A stretch of 64,000 bases of DNA from Pleurotus djamor (GCA_029747585.1 JAPEVF010000119.1:1-64000); one strand, 5' to 3'. Counted from the stretch's first letter, positions 1 to 16,755 are shown. Notes: generated by a model from the letters alone, not told the origin. Numbers and translations: made by a program.

Positions 1-2090
1 GAATTCGCCTAGTACCTGGAGGGCAAGGCAAGGATGTGCGGTAAGATGCCGTAAAAGACTTGTCTCTGGTTGGAGTAACCGAGTGTTATAATTAGGGAGA
101 TACGAAAGGAATTGAAGCAGCGAGGCGGGGTCGTCGGGGAAAACTCCAGATCTAGGCACATGATCTCAACTGTATAATTGCCATTTCCCCAGTCGGTTAG
201 TGAAATCTGCTTCCTCTAAACTAAGGGAGTGTTGAGAGAGTATCCAGTGATTGTTCGCTGGGGCTCCGCTGGGTTTCCTAATCTCTCCTAATTAATTCGC
301 TTGGAGAGGTACCAAATATTTCTGTGGTGATGACAAGAAATCCAATCAAGATTCAGGGAGCAGTTTGATTTTCGTTGGACCCGTTTATCTGTATTCGTGC
401 TGATCCAATTGAACGGCTCCGATGAAACGGACCCATTCTTGGTCTATGGCGTCTATCCTCGCCCATTGCTCGCCCAAGTCGCACGGTCGGCAACCAGTTC
501 GCACTTGGTTCGCACTTTGGCGCAGGAGCGACCAGTTCCCAATCGCGAGTCCTCGCGACAGATGTGGATGGAAGTCGGGAAGGCATCTGGTGGAGCATAC
601 CACAAAAGACGTTCTGAAAAACTCTTCAGTAATACTCGGACAAATGATCGGATAGAAACTGCCAGGGAGTCGTAATCCACAACTCCACCGCCGGACACTC
701 ACCAACGGAATAGCCGACCAGCAACACATGTTTTCTTCATGGCCTTGGAGTGTCGGAAGAACGTAATTGGGGCCTGCCAACTCACCACGATGTTCAGGCA
801 GCGCAATTAGTGGTTTCTGCACCGCGCCACATATGGTGCAACATGCACACCTATGACTAGCTTCGGTTGTGCGTGGGAGTGCATCGGAAGGAAGACGGAA
901 AGTCTGGAATAGAGTAGACGCATTGGTTCACTTCTGATCTTGATTTTTTCCCTTTACAGCGACGTATCATTTATGGATGGAACATTTTGTCTGAAAACTT
1001 TGAATCGAGAAGACACGGTGATGTTAGGACATGGTTAGCCACCACCCGCATGGAAGATGCGAGGAGCCGAAATCTTGAAGGGCTGGGACAGGATGTATTG
1101 GTTGCGCTGCTTCACAACGGCACAAATGTGGTTCTGCATGAAGGGGGTTAGATCACGACTCGAAAATAGATAAACGGGTGACTTGACGTACGCTAAGATA
1201 AGTTAGAAAGCTACTGAAGCTATGTTATCGTTTGAAGTGCAGAAGATCCGGAGGTCTCAGAGAAGAAAAATCTAGACCACATTTCGCCCTGGGTGAAGGG
1301 GCTGTATGTAAGGTGGTCTTTAGACGGGGTCAAGAACAAGGATCGTAGAAACGGAGAAGGTGAATTCACCGATAAGTAATCAACCAGCGCGCAAGTGAAG
1401 CAGCCCTGTATTTGATTTCGAAGATCTAAAAGCCGTTACCCGCTCATCAAGGGGGAACACATGGCAAATGGCAAGCTGTGGCCTTCCGTAATACTTGCAA
1501 AGTGCGACGAAAGATTGGCTCGTCTTCATGGCTCGGCTGATATGATATTTGATAGAAGCGAGTACGAGAGAAAGGCCTAGATCTTTGGAGTCTTGCGCTG
1601 AGCACAGATTGCCACACTGCGGCCATGCAAACGGGGTTTTGGGCAAGAGCTGGCCAATCCCTGAGCTTCGGGGTGGTCGATCGGCTAACTCGACTGGCGA
1701 TGGACAAAATAAGGCCCCGAGTCGGCACAATTAGCTACAGAGAAGTCCAATGCATTTAATGAACCGTATGCATCGCGTTCCATCGACGGTGTTTGGGCTG
1801 CAGCTGCGGCACCATGATGTCCTGTTATGGGTACTCTAATTTGGAACAAGGAAAAGCTGGAAGGACAGAGTTCCAATCACTTGCCTTCGCATAATAAGTA
1901 CAGTAGTGTATGTTTCGTTTCGGTTCTGGCTTATGTTGATGGTGAAACAGATGTCGATTTCCTGTGCGTGATGTCCCGATGAAAAGAAAGGTCTGCACGG
2001 GTGAGAACTTGGAGGGAGGAAGGGGTCTCAACCAAACACAGCCCAACACAGCGCTCGCTGCTCTTCAACACCACAATCAACTTCAATACT
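1..2090. other. Region without a supported gene
   Basis: The short open frames here lie on both strands, overlap each other and show no recognisable domain, splice pattern or start context. The longest (385-822 minus, 145 codons) is opposed by open plus-strand frames over the same bases. The last few hundred bases are presumably the promoter of the RS-domain gene that begins at 2091. I see no RNA gene or repeat array. Confidence 0.5.
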
Positions 2091-3226
2091 ATGTCCCCGC
2101 GAGGGCGTACACGATCGCGCTCGCCAACCTCGAGACATCGTCGGAGTCGCTCTCCTCACTACGAACGACGACAAGAGCCCACTCGACGGCGTCACAGCCG
2201 TCCACGTTCACGTTCCAGGGACTCTCGACCCCGAGACTCCCATCACCGCTCCCGTAATTCACGTTCACGTTCTGGTTCACATACACGGCGAAGAAGATCT
2301 TCTTCTCGTTCACCCCGCAGGCAGCGCAGTGGATCTAGAGATAGGGACAGAGACAGGGAACGAAGTTCACGGAAACGACTCGCTCGATCTCGTTCGGTTT
2401 CCAGTAGCTCCTCCTCTTCGTCTGAGAATCGACGGCGGAAACGTAGGAAAGACAAACACAAGAAGAGGCATGACAGCAAAGAACGGAAAGAGAAGAAGAA
2501 GAGTAAGAAGTCCAAAGTATGTTCCCTTATCCCCGTGTTTTTGGTATAATGCTAATGTTTGTGTACACAAGAAGAAATCTAGCGGCGATAATAAACCGCA
2601 ATGGGGGAAATATGGAATAATATCTGAAATTGAGTGCGTTACGCACCCCAGTATCAGAATTACCGTTAATAATGCTCGACAGCGTGTACAACAAGGCTGC
2701 CGAATTTCATACATGGCTTGTAGAAGAGCGGAAGATCAATCCGGAAACGATTTCCAAGGATCAGAGCAAAAAGGAATTCGCATCATTCGTAGAAGATTAT
2801 AATACAGGTGAGAACATGTCCATGTTTATAATTTATGAATGATTAATATTGGTTTACCTGACAGCTACTCTTCCTCACGAGAAGTATTACAACATGGAGG
2901 CGTACGACCGCCGAATGGTAGCGCTCCGTTCGGGGGAGTTCGTTCCTCCGCCCGATGATTCATACGACCCCAATGCCGACATGCGTGCCCTCCAGGGCGC
3001 TCACAAACGTAAGGCGGTCGAGCAAGACACGTATCTCTCCAAGGAACAACTCCAGGAGCTGCGGAAGGTCCAGCAAGAACGTTATCAGGTATTCCTACCC
3101 TTCTTCATACCCGTTAAGCCAATTCATGTTGAACACCTTTTCTAGGCTGGGAAAATGAAAAGCTTAGGCATGGACATCCCCCAAACGATGGGTGTTCGTA
3201 TGGATGGCTCTATGTTCGATGACTAA
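2091..3226 (+). CDS. RS-domain protein with a style cell-cycle inhibitor 1-like C-terminus
   Basis: Five exons can be read: 2091-2516, 2572-2633, 2683-2807, 2865-3088 and 3146-3226; all introns are GT-AG and the phases match. Residues 1 to about 142 are an Arg/Ser-dipeptide domain followed by a Lys-rich stretch, as in splicing-associated nuclear proteins. The C-terminal half begins QWGKYGIISE and continues through AAEFHTWLVEERK, FASFVEDYN and LPHEKYYNMEAYDRR. That pattern resembles the short conserved region of plant SCI1 and related small RS proteins of animals and fungi. The start at 2091 is the first ATG of the RS block; an upstream in-frame ATG-like extension lacks RS character. A nuclear role near the spliceosome is inferred. 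The molecular function is not known from sequence. Confidence 0.75.
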
Positions 3227-3419
3227 ATGACTCCGTCTCCGAGATGATGGTCTCTGCATCGCCGTTTACGCTTTCACTGTTTTACATTTTTGATGGGTTC
3301 TGGACTCTCTAATTGGTGAATACACCGTGTATATACAAGAAGCTTAGCCTTCAACAATAGCATAAATTACTCCCAAGGTGAATGAACGCCTGCCGACCCG
3401 CCGATGGCCCCCTAAAACT

Positions 3420-7202
<3,783 letters not shown>

Positions 7203-7448
7203 TTTGAAGGAAATTCGAACTTGCGGTTGTGCTCAGGAGATGACACGAAATCCGTTCCACGGTTCCCGTGATGGCAGTGCTGGCGGCGAATTCCCAAATT
7301 GAGTTAGTTTGCAACACACATTCCTCCCAACAATTGCGTATCTCATACGAGGCTCCGTGAAACTCAAGTTGAGGTGGTGTGCGCGCCATAGAGTTCGTGA
7401 AAAGGCTGGGGATACGAATTTTTCAAACCTAGACTACTTAGGAGTGCC

Positions 7449-9541
7449 TTAGGAGTCAGGGTCAGGAGCCTGGTCTGCGAAGTTCCAGTCGTACAAGACA
7501 ATGCAGTCTTGAATGTACTGCGTCTGCTTGATGACACTTTCTATTCGACCCAGCTCTCCCTTTATTCCAGCATGTCCCCTTTTCATCACGAACTCGGCTT
7601 GTGAGTAATACTCAGGCTCGTCCAAACGTTCCGTAGGTGGCAGAGTGAGCTCGTAAAATTTCCCCGTCCCATCTGTATGCTCGGGTACGCGTGTAAACAC
7701 TCTAATGCATTCATTGAGTTTCCTTGAGCGTCTTGGCATGGTTGGGTTACGTTCCCCTGTGCCCGTGAACCCGGAGATGGTAATAGGGTAGGTCGTACAT
7801 TGGACAAAGATGCAAAATTGCGGGACGTCATCCTCTGAGTGCTCGAGTATGTACTTCTGAAACAGAAGTGCGATATACGCCTTTGACTGAAAGAAGTGGT
7901 GCAATGCGAGGTCAGCAATGAAGTGACCATCAACCTCGAAAAATAAACCTGCTCGAGCTAATATTAATAGGATACGACATTCGAGCGAAGGGAGATTATA
8001 CCTGGTTTGCAGACCCGACTGTGCTTTCGATTTTTCCAATCAAGCTGCTGACACGACCTCGAGCAGTAATAGGCCCAACACTTGGAACATTTTCCAAACG
8101 CCCCAGCGGCAACGTCTGATGCACATGTAGCAGTGCACTGCAAACGACTTCAAAAAGAGTTGACAGCATAGAGAGCGTCCAGCGACTCACATATGTACAT
8201 TTCCTCCTATAGTCTAGTCGTGAACGACGCAGAAAGGTCGCTTGCGCCGCAAGGAAGGCCCATTTTTTATCGAGGGTGTCATGATTCCAGTTGACGTCGG
8301 TGTTGACGGAGGTGCCCAGGTCGTCGTTCGCGATACGTGCATTGTGAGGGGACACCACTAGCCACAGGGATATAGCGTTCACAATATCCGTGCAAATCTG
8401 CACGAGCTCGGTGTCAAACTTGACTACATGCTTTGAAGATGGGATGCATCCAAAAGCGCGAAGAATACCGGCGTCCAGAATTTGACGGACAGTATTTCTT
8501 TGCCTCTTTGAGTACAGTACACCATGGATAAAATCAAGTGAGTTGATGATCATCTTCTGTATATCGACTTCGGGTACTGAAGGAGCTTTCGTAAGGAATA
8601 CGACGCAAGCCACTTGAATCGCGATGGCATTCTGGGCGACGAATTCGTTTTCAATCTTCTTCGTTGAATAGCAAAGACGTATAATAGTACGAAGTGTACC
8701 ATCGAGCACATCGATACCTTCATTGTTCATAGAAATGCAAGTGTAACCGAGTGCGCAAGCAACCAGGTCAGAAATCGAGCCGAACGTCGTTACGACGATC
8801 TTCTTTCGAGCCTCGTCCCGAAGAATAAAGTTCATCGTGTATAACACGGAAAGCGGAGCTTTCCAATCCTTTGCAGGCTTCGCAGAATGAACCACAGAGT
8901 TACGCCACCAGCGTGTCATGCATGGAACAAATCCAGGCGACGCCAGGACGTGATCGGCGATTCCATATCGAGGGGGCTTGTACTGACCATCGATATAGAT
9001 GTATCGCCTGCAGAACTCCAGAGCCAAGTTCCTGACGTACAGAAGATCCGCTTTGAAGACCTCTTCAACGAGGAGGTCCGGAAGAGGAGTTTCGCAAAGG
9101 AAAACGTCACGAATCCAAATCCATAAGTGCGACCAAATCTGCTTGAGCGTAGGAGCAGTACTTTGCACGTAAGGGGCGTCACAAGCACAGTCAGCCAAGG
9201 AGACCATGGTACGATATACGCGACGACAATGAATCATTGTACGGTCGTCTTTGGACGTGCATGCTGAGATGACGGCGATCGAAGGGGGAGGTTTCTTGAG
9301 TTGTTCGAGAAATAGATCGAAGACCATAGGTACGTCATTGATGGATCCCAAGTGTGTGACGAAGGTCTTGATATTGGCTTCTAGGAACGCGTCGATGGTC
9401 ACTTCACGCCTCGAGGGCGTCAAGGTCGTGAGCCTCTTCTACGAGATCATGATGAAAGAGAGTGGCATCATGAGAATGTGTACGAGGATAGTTCGGGCAA
9501 GCTCCCACCAAGTCCGCGATAACAGATCGTAAGGATGCCAT
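7449..9541 (-). CDS. MYND-finger family protein, copy 1
   Basis: This is one of four related genes in the window. A helical N-terminal region of about 420 residues (block KQIWSHLWIWIRDVFLCETP near 9100) is followed by a MYND zinc finger near 8010-8200. The finger is split by an intron between KCTY and CTATC, then continues with GKCSKC, YYCSRSCQ, LDW and a final H...C. A second intron follows the last finger cysteine. The C-terminal domain of about 150 residues starts EVDGHFIAD. The start is uncertain: the ATG aligned with copy 2 is followed two codons later by TAG where copy 2 has CAG. Using that TAG as a splice acceptor, with a donor after an ATG at 9541, restores an open frame, and I chose that model. 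MYND fingers usually bind Pro-rich peptides; the role here is unknown. Confidence 0.7.
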
Positions 9542-9713
9542 TTCTTTCTCGGGACTGCGACGAATGTACCGAATATGGCAAGGAAGCGACTGCAATGCTT
9601 GGCGGCGTTGAACGAACCTCCTGGTCAAGACCCAGGGGGTATTCAATAGGGGGTACCCGAAGGCAAGGTGTGGTTCATTCACAGTACTGGCAACAGAATG
9701 CAAATATGATCGA

Positions 9714-11737
9714 CTAAGAAATCTGCCGCCAGCGGTGGGAGACGTGAAGTTGATTATTTGGGTGCTGGCTTCGCTTTATCATCTCATCCAAACGCGACAC
9801 TTCTTCCTCCCTGTATCCATCCACCCAATAGGCCTTCAAGTACGCCTCAGCTGAGAAGTACTCCGGTTGAGGTAGATAATCCACCTTTGTCGGGAGCTCG
9901 TAGATGCTTTCCTTCGGGTAGGTAGGAATAACCACGAAGAATTTCACGCATTTGTGGATGTCCTTGGAGCTTGCGCGAATAACATCATTTGGGCCGTTAT
10001 GAGGTGAATCGAGGGTACCTGAGAGTGTCAAGGGGTTTGTAGTACAGTCCACATAGAGGCACAGTTTGGGAATGCGCTTTCGCAGGGCTAGGGTAACGTA
10101 TTTCTGGAAGAGGAGGGTGACGTACTCCCTTGACTTGAAGAGATTGCGAGCGACCATGTCAGCGATGAAGTGACCGCCTGGGGCAAGATAGAGACCTGGT
10201 ATAGATGACCCACGTTTCAGCGCACTAAGAAAGAGACACATTAAACTTCGTAGAAGGAGCACGAACCTGGTGAGCATGTTTGGCGATGTCCTCTGGTGTC
10301 CCAGTCATGTCGTTGGCATGTCTTCGAACAGTAGAATGTGCCGCAGTTTGAGCATTTCCGGACAGGCGCGTCATAGTCCTTCTGTCCGCACTATATTGGA
10401 AAGAGAGGAGGGCGATGTGGGTCATCAAAGCGTTTTACCAGTACAGCAAGTAATGCACTCACGAACGCACAAGATTTACGATATTGAACCCTTTCCCAAC
10501 GTAGAAACCCTGCACGGTCCTTCAGCCGACCCCATTTCCTATCGACAGTTTCATGGGTCCATTGCACGCCCAGAGCCCTACAAACGATTCCTAGATCTCG
10601 ATAGACCACCTTGCAATTTCGATCGAATAGTAAGCTTCTGGAGATTACCTCCAGTATGTTCCCAGCGAACGATATGAGGTCTTCGTGCAGCATGCTGAGG
10701 TGATAGGACATAGCGACGTGTCCTAATGCACGAACAACACCGTTGTCTATCGCGTGACGGAGGGCAGCGCGATGGTTTCCTTCATTTGACGTGAAGAGAG
10801 TGTTAAGGATTTTCAAGGTGTTTTGGATCATCAATTGAATACTGAGACCGGGTACTGGATCGGCCGTTTCGAGGAACATGAGGCAAGTGACAAGGAACAC
10901 GACAAGGTGTTGGGAGAGGAATTCGCTCTGAATTTCCTCCGAGGACGTGCAGAAGCGTATGATCGTCCGTAGGATAACGTCGAGGATCCGAAGTCCATCG
11001 TTATTCAAGGACTTGTTGGCATAACCAAGAGCACAAGCGACCAAATCCGAAAGTGCCGGGAACGTCGACACGGCCATCTTCGTCATATCCTTGAACCGAA
11101 GGATATAATTCATAGTAAACATGACAGAAAGCGGGTAGTTTGTGCGTTTGATAGGTATCCCCGAATGTTCCACGGATTCACGCCACCAATGGGAGATACA
11201 GGAGACAAAGCCGGGGGTTTTAAGGACGGCAGAGAATATGCCAAACTGCTCAGACCCGAGATGGTCGTCGATGTATATGAACCTCTGGCAAAACAATAAG
11301 GCTTGGCCTCGGACTTCAGAGAGATCCGCAGAGAGGACGCTGGCGAGTAGGGGATTGACAAGAGGTGTTTCGCAAAGCCAGACGTCAAGAATCCAGGGCC
11401 AGATGAGTGGCCAGATCTGCTTGAGGATGTTTACTACACTTCTGATGAATGGTGCATCTGGGATAGACGATGAAATGGCTATCATAGAGAGATACACGCG
11501 TCGACAGCGTATCATGGTTCGGTCATCTTGAGATACGCAGCTCGAGATGGCAGTCGGAGGTGGTGGAGGTTCTTTCAAGATGTCAGCATAGAAATTGAAA
11601 AGAGCAGTGATGTCGATGTTTGGGTGAGATTCGAGGAGAAGTTTTAGTTCGTGGTACTTTAGAGTAGTATCGGTCACAGCTTCGCGCCTGGATGATGTGA
11701 GAGTTGACAGTCTTTTCTGGTCAAAACTCAAGACCAT
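9714..11737 (-). CDS. MYND-finger family protein, copy 2
   Basis: Tandem neighbour of copy 1 on the same strand and the closest in sequence to it: both have SSRREA/PSRREV near the start and an IW.LIWPWILDVWLCET-like block. The start at 11737 is the first in-frame ATG; a longer open frame begins only with GTG. The finger lies at about 10280-10475 and is split by an intron between SCAF and CGQK. It continues RKCSNC, FYCSKTCQ, HDW and ends H...C. After a second intron the C-terminal domain runs LAPGGHFIAD through LLFQKYV and stops at 9714. All eight zinc-ligand positions of a C6HC MYND finger are present. I see no signal peptide or membrane segment. Location and partner are unknown. Confidence 0.8.
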
Positions 11738-12317
11738 GAGAGAAGGGTGCGTGCGCTCATGCACAGAGGCTCACCAAGTCTGAGAAGAGAGGATTTATGG
11801 ACATACTCAACGCTCGGTAAGCTTTTGAGATGATAAGATGAGAAGGGCACGCGTCAGAAGTTGGAAAACATTTATTTGATCAGAGAATTGCAAGAGGTCA
11901 CACGGTCAATAGGGACATTCACACGATCAATAGTACATAGACTTATATTGGACTTAGCAAGTACACTAGGGTTAGGGTTAGGACTACGAAAAAGCCAAAA
12001 AAAAATGGCCTGCCCAGCCAGAGTGGCCAAAGCAGGACAGGAAAATATTGAGACGGTGCATGAGCCGAAGCCCATACAAGCCGCAGGCATCCCCTGTATG
12101 GACAGGGTCGCCGTGCTATGGAGGATCCCCACGGCCCGCAAACCCAGGTACGTGAAGGGGTCTGCGCCATCAAGGTAAGTATGAGTTGCTCAGAAGGTTG
12201 GTGGGAGGTTTATATACGCGAAATATGGTGCACGGACCATGCTGTATTTACTTATATTTGGTTGGAGCAAGCGATGCCGAGGGGGCGGACTATTTCGTCT
12301 TTCAAGCGCCTACCACC
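11738..12317. other. Divergent intergenic region with a short TTAGGG tract
   Basis: This separates MYND copy 2 (minus) from the hypothetical gene at 12318 (plus) and should hold both promoters. It contains about two and a half copies of the telomere-type hexamer TTAGGG at 11967-11982. No gene-like frame is supported. Confidence 0.5.
11967..11982 (+). repeat. Interstitial telomere-like motif, (TTAGGG)2.5
   Basis: The bases read TAGGGTTAGGGTTAGG. TTAGGG is the usual telomere repeat of filamentous fungi. A tract this short may be a chance remnant of break repair, or a telo-box type promoter element for either flanking gene. Confidence 0.6.
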
Positions 12318-13138
12318 ATGTCGATGCCCTTCGTCGCCATGAACGGCGGCCACGCGTACTTTTCTCATCGTGAGGATCAACGAGCTCATCATTTTGGTAG
12401 GTCTGCGGTTGTCTTTTTGATGCAGTTTGGTGACTGACACTCGAACCGGAATAATATTCAGATCCTTATGGCCAGCACGTCCCCGTTGCTCAACCAGTCA
12501 GCGCATTCAACGGGTCGTACGCGTATCCGCTCACTGGAGCCGCGTCTGCTGGCACGTATTACCCCTACAACGCGTCGGGGAACCTGGACCCGACGCAAGT
12601 CTACCCTGGGCATGTCTATCCTCTGCATCAAAACCAAGTACCAGTCGCGATGGCGTACGGTTATCAACCACCAGACTACGCGTATTATCAAGCGCACTGC
12701 TCGCCCTCGTACGACTCATCTACTCATCCCAGGATGGCCGCTCAGCCTCACCAATCCATGCAATCGATTCCTCCTCAACATGCTCAACGTTTCCACGAAA
12801 TCCCTGCCCCAGTCCCTCTTCGCTATGCAGTCGAAAACTATGCTTGGATGCCCCCTTCCTCGCCATCATCCTCAGTGACGCATGTGCCGTCGGACGATTG
12901 TCACCAAGCCAGCTCTCCGCCCCTCCCCGAAAACGAAACTTCATTCAACTCAGTCTCCGTGTCTATGCCTGAACCCAGCACCAGTTTATCTGCTTCCGCT
13001 TACGACCCTCCCTTTCCTCTGAATGGCTCATCGGAATCTGTTCCTAACAATGCACCGGGCTCCAGGATCGCTCGCCCGATATCTCCAGACTCCCTTGCTT
13101 TGCTCATGGATCCTGTCCTTATGTCTTGGTGCCTCTGA
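12318..13138 (+). CDS. Hypothetical Tyr/Pro/Ser-rich protein
   Basis: Two exons, 12318-12396 and 12462-13138, join in frame across an intron with a clean donor GTAGGT and acceptor TTCAG. The ATG at 12318 has a good ACCACC context. The protein is about 250 residues and looks disordered: Tyr, Pro, Gln and His in the first half (for example YGYQPPDYAYYQ) and Ser/Pro in the second. No domain, signal peptide or membrane helix is visible. Composition of this type is common in fungal regulatory proteins, but no DNA-binding motif is present, so I assign no function. The short C-terminus may reflect truncation; that cannot be judged from one sequence. Confidence 0.6.
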
Positions 13139-13954
13139 TGCTCGCTTCAACCGGGGGCTGAATGAAGCGGACAGACTCCGCTCCACGGCATATCGCGCTA
13201 CTAGGCTTACAAGATAGTAGTTTGTTTGTACTCTACATAATTCGTGATAGGGCTGGAAGTTTAACCATGTCCTTCACATGGAACGCCTGAGTACTTGAAG
13301 ATGTGGTATCGACCACAGTCAAAAACGAACTGCCATGGCCAAGGCCGAGCATTTCGCTAAGTATATCATACGGCTCAAGGCCATGATAGTTGTCATCAAG
13401 ACTGGCACGGCGAGCCCGGAGGGAGATAGTTGGGAACCGGCGTTGTTGGCTTCTGAAGAACAGGCCCTTTTTCCAACAATCCTCCGAGTCGGGTGTGAAA
13501 AGCCTGCGTCCGATCGTCTAGACCCGCCAAGGGTTGGTGGCAGCGATCCTGGAAGTAAGTCGGCCATAACTGGCTCACCCACGCTGCCTCCGCGGGTACA
13601 AGTCAAGTAGAGTCGATACAAGTGTTCATGCAGGCTGCAGCTGGTAGAAATACTCACGAACGTTAGTCACTGCACAGAACCGCGTGCATCCCCGGAAGGC
13701 CACCAATTTACCCATACAGGAGCTCAAGCAACAGCAGTTTGCTCTGCCGGACAACAGGGGGAACGAGGCAGGGGCCCTTTTCGTCTGCTGGGCGCGAGAA
13801 TCCTGGGTCAAAGAGGGCATTGAGACACTGTATTTCGTTAGATACAGACAAGTTTCGTTGGTACCGTGGATACGAGGGCGTCGATATGGGGAAACCCCCG
13901 GACGACGCTAAACGAGAAAAAAAAAACTCACGACACGCTAAACATGCCTATGAA
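13139..13954. other. Convergent 3' intergenic region
   Basis: This lies between the stop codons of the hypothetical gene (plus) and the P450 gene (minus). Small open frames on both strands overlap and none has supporting features. Confidence 0.5.
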
Positions 13955-16196
13955 TTAATTCTCTGCTCCTCCTACCAAGCTCACATTGAGGGGCATTTGC
14001 GTACCCTCATGCATCCTTCCTTTGACCATCGGGACCATGACACCGGCTGGCATCCTCAATATCTCAACATCCTTGGGCATGCGAAACTCGAAATTCTCGA
14101 TCAATTCGATGAGGAGAGCTTGGAGTTCGAGTAAGCTGTTTTTTTATTGTTGTAAGGCACTTAGAAAATTTCTGACGAAGGTAGAAGACCTACGCAAATC
14201 GCCACCCAATACATCCCCGGGTACCTGATCCTACAAATCGTTCCAAGTAGTTAAGATAAAAGATCGGAGAGTGAGAGTCAGAGACACTCACCAAAGCTCA
14301 TTCTAGACATCCATAAGTCATCAGAGGAAAGTCCTGACTCCAACAATGTTTGCTCATGTACTCACAGGCTTGCGAAGACACCGACGTTAACTTGTTTATC
14401 CTTCGGTTGCACCAGGAAACGACGAGGGTTCCAAAGGTCAGCGTCAGGGCCCCAGACTTCGCTGAGCCGATTATAGGCGCATACGGAGACGTAGATGTCG
14501 GTGTCCTTCTTAATAGAAACTTCTGTGACGACATTTCCATCCTTCGTCGTGATCGGGACGGACAACGGCAAAACGTCATCAAACGCTGCTGTCCGTACTA
14601 GGAGTGGTACGATGGGGTGCATGCGTAGGACCTCCTGTTCGTTTGGAAAGTCACTGATCAGCGATGATTTCACCAAAGAATCTCTGTGGGCTACCTTGAT
14701 TACAGCAGTAGTAAATGTCATACTTTCGAAGTTCGCAACGTTGAATTCGGTTCCTGTAGGCAAGCTCTGGCGCAACTCGCGTATTTCAGCTCGGACTTTC
14801 TTCTGATCTTCGGGGTGTCTGGAAAGTTCGTACAACAACCAAGCGAGCGTCGAAGCCGTGCTTTCGGAACCAGCCAACATGATTGTTCTGAACAGTATTA
14901 ATTGTGAGTTGAAGCGAGCGGATGAACAGATGGTAGCGTACGCCATTTGTGACAATACTTCCTCCTCACTCAACTGACGTTTGGGATCCTCGGAGGTATT
15001 TGCATTCGCTGTTCGTATGATACGATCAGTAACTTTGAATGGAAGTTTCTGACCAGAAACTAACCAAGAACGCTCATAACATCTCTGGCTCGATCGACTG
15101 GCTGGGTGGCATGGGCTTTTTCGTCGATTAGTTGCTTCGCAATACGATTAGCGACTTTCTTGAAATATCGGAAGCGACGATATTCTTTGGAAGGGATATA
15201 CTCGACGAGGTGCAATATTGGTAGCGGGATGTATCGCCATAAGGATTTGAAAAGGACATCCCAAAGAGGTGGATAGAGGTTCGAGTCGGCACTGTGCAGT
15301 CGGTGAGAACAAGCCAAGGTAGTGGAACTCCGGAGCTTACAACAAATTTCTGAAGCACTTTGTGAGTTCGCCATTGCCGTCGTCGATGGCATCAAAGTCA
15401 AAGTCAAACGCAGCTTCCAAAGTTTGAGATGAATGATGAGAAATGGAATTTTGGGGTCTTCACCTTCTCCGATGGCATCTAACGTCGCACGGCCGAGCCA
15501 CTGTGATACATTGAGTACCGTTGGGGTGTTACCTTCTAACTGATCCTTCCATTTCAGGGTCAGCTGTCGATGACAGTCGTGATGAGTCGGAGCGAGGCGA
15601 ATAACAGCTGAGGAAACTCACACGAGAAGCAGTCTGTTGGAAAAGTGGGAGGAAGCCCCTTAGCTGCTGCGCCGTGAAGGCTGGGATCATGACCCTTCTA
15701 TGGCGTTGATGAGTCTTTCCTGACGCCCAAAGGATTCCCGGACCCGTCATGTTACGGGTAATTTGGTCAACATCCGCTCGATTGGGGTACCGATAGCCTG
15801 AGGTATTGTAGATATATTGCAATGCTCTAGGATCAGCAGTCACTATATTCGTGCGCTGAGGACGGATAAATGGTCAAGAAACGAATAGAAGGTGTAGAGA
15901 CGATTGAAAGGACTTACACCCCAGCAAGTTTTCACGCAGAAAGTAGGACCAAACTCGCGCACCCACGCGAATTCGGGGTCGCCAACCTGAGCCTGATAGC
16001 GCATTTCTGAGGCATTACCTAGTGTGAAACCGTGTTATGAGGCTCGGCACGGGGGTTTGGACAGCATACCCAAAAGCCACGAAGGGGAAAGCGGGCCTCT
16101 GAGCCTAGTTAGAGTAAAACGACGCCGTTGGCGATAGAGAACTACAGCGACGAGACCACCGGCTAGTCCCAGAGCAAAGATGACTACGCTGTTCAT
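13955..16196 (-). CDS. Cytochrome P450 monooxygenase
   Basis: A membrane-anchored P450 in many short exons. The N-terminus (start 16196) is a hydrophobic anchor, VIFALGLAGGLVAVVLY, followed by basic residues and a Pro-containing hinge. Downstream are the helix C-like GKTHQRHRRVMIPAF, the I-helix AGSEST (about 14870), the K-helix ExxR as EVLR (about 14620) and the heme-binding loop GTRGCIGWRF near 14190-14220, where the Cys is the iron ligand. The last exon encodes a C-terminal strand region ending at 13955. The architecture suits the large Agaricomycete P450 clans active in secondary metabolism or xenobiotic oxidation; the substrate cannot be told from sequence. A TATATAAAG box lies about 40 bases upstream of the ATG. 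Confidence 0.92.
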
Positions 16197-16235
16197 CTGG
16201 GAAACGTGATTGTGTTTGGAGGATGTTCATCTCTC

Positions 16236-16244
16236 CTTTATATA
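16236..16244 (-). promoter_or_regulatory. TATA box of the P450 gene
   Basis: On the minus strand the bases read TATATAAAG, about 40 bases before the P450 ATG at 16196. Sequence and distance fit a TATA element. Confidence 0.5.
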
Positions 16245-16755
16245 GGGAAGCGGATGAAAATAGCTAGAGAAGAGTGTGAGCCGAAGCCTTGAAAGCAGCA
16301 CGATGATTAGTCATGGGTGATACTCACCATTATCCTGAGCAGGTGGGGATCTAGAAGCTAAAAGGACGGCGAAGCAACCAGGGCGAATGCTCGCGTTGGA
16401 CTACTCAAAACGGCGTCATTCGAAGTGCCTCGTCGATGGGAGGCTCCCAAACCTGACATCATTAGTGATCAACGAGGGACATGTCACTACTCCCATCACG
16501 AACTTTGGTCCATTGTCTTGCATGAACGTCCAATGCAGCCAAGGCGTTTTCTGCTTCAGGCTTCTCCAGGGCCTCTAGGCTCTTTGATGAAGCCGATAGA
16601 TACTTGATGGAATGCACGGTTGGGGGTGGGGCCACTAGATGCGCAGGTTGTAGTGGATACAAGCGGAACAACAGGATTGGGTAAGTATACCCATTAGCGT
16701 CGTGCTGCATTGAACCGCTCACGATTTTTCCGACCATCCTCGTTTCGATGCTGTA

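Noticed and set aside
385..822. 145-codon minus-strand ORF near the left end
   Set aside because: Plus-strand frames are open over the same bases, composition is not protein-like, and there is no splice or domain support.
2243..2515. Minus-strand ORF opposite the RS domain
   Set aside because: It is a low-complexity shadow of the Arg/Ser repeat exon on the plus strand.
16462..16737. 91-codon minus ORF between the P450 and the small broken gene
   Set aside because: No in-frame join to the upstream ORF and no recognisable motif; possibly untranslated sequence.
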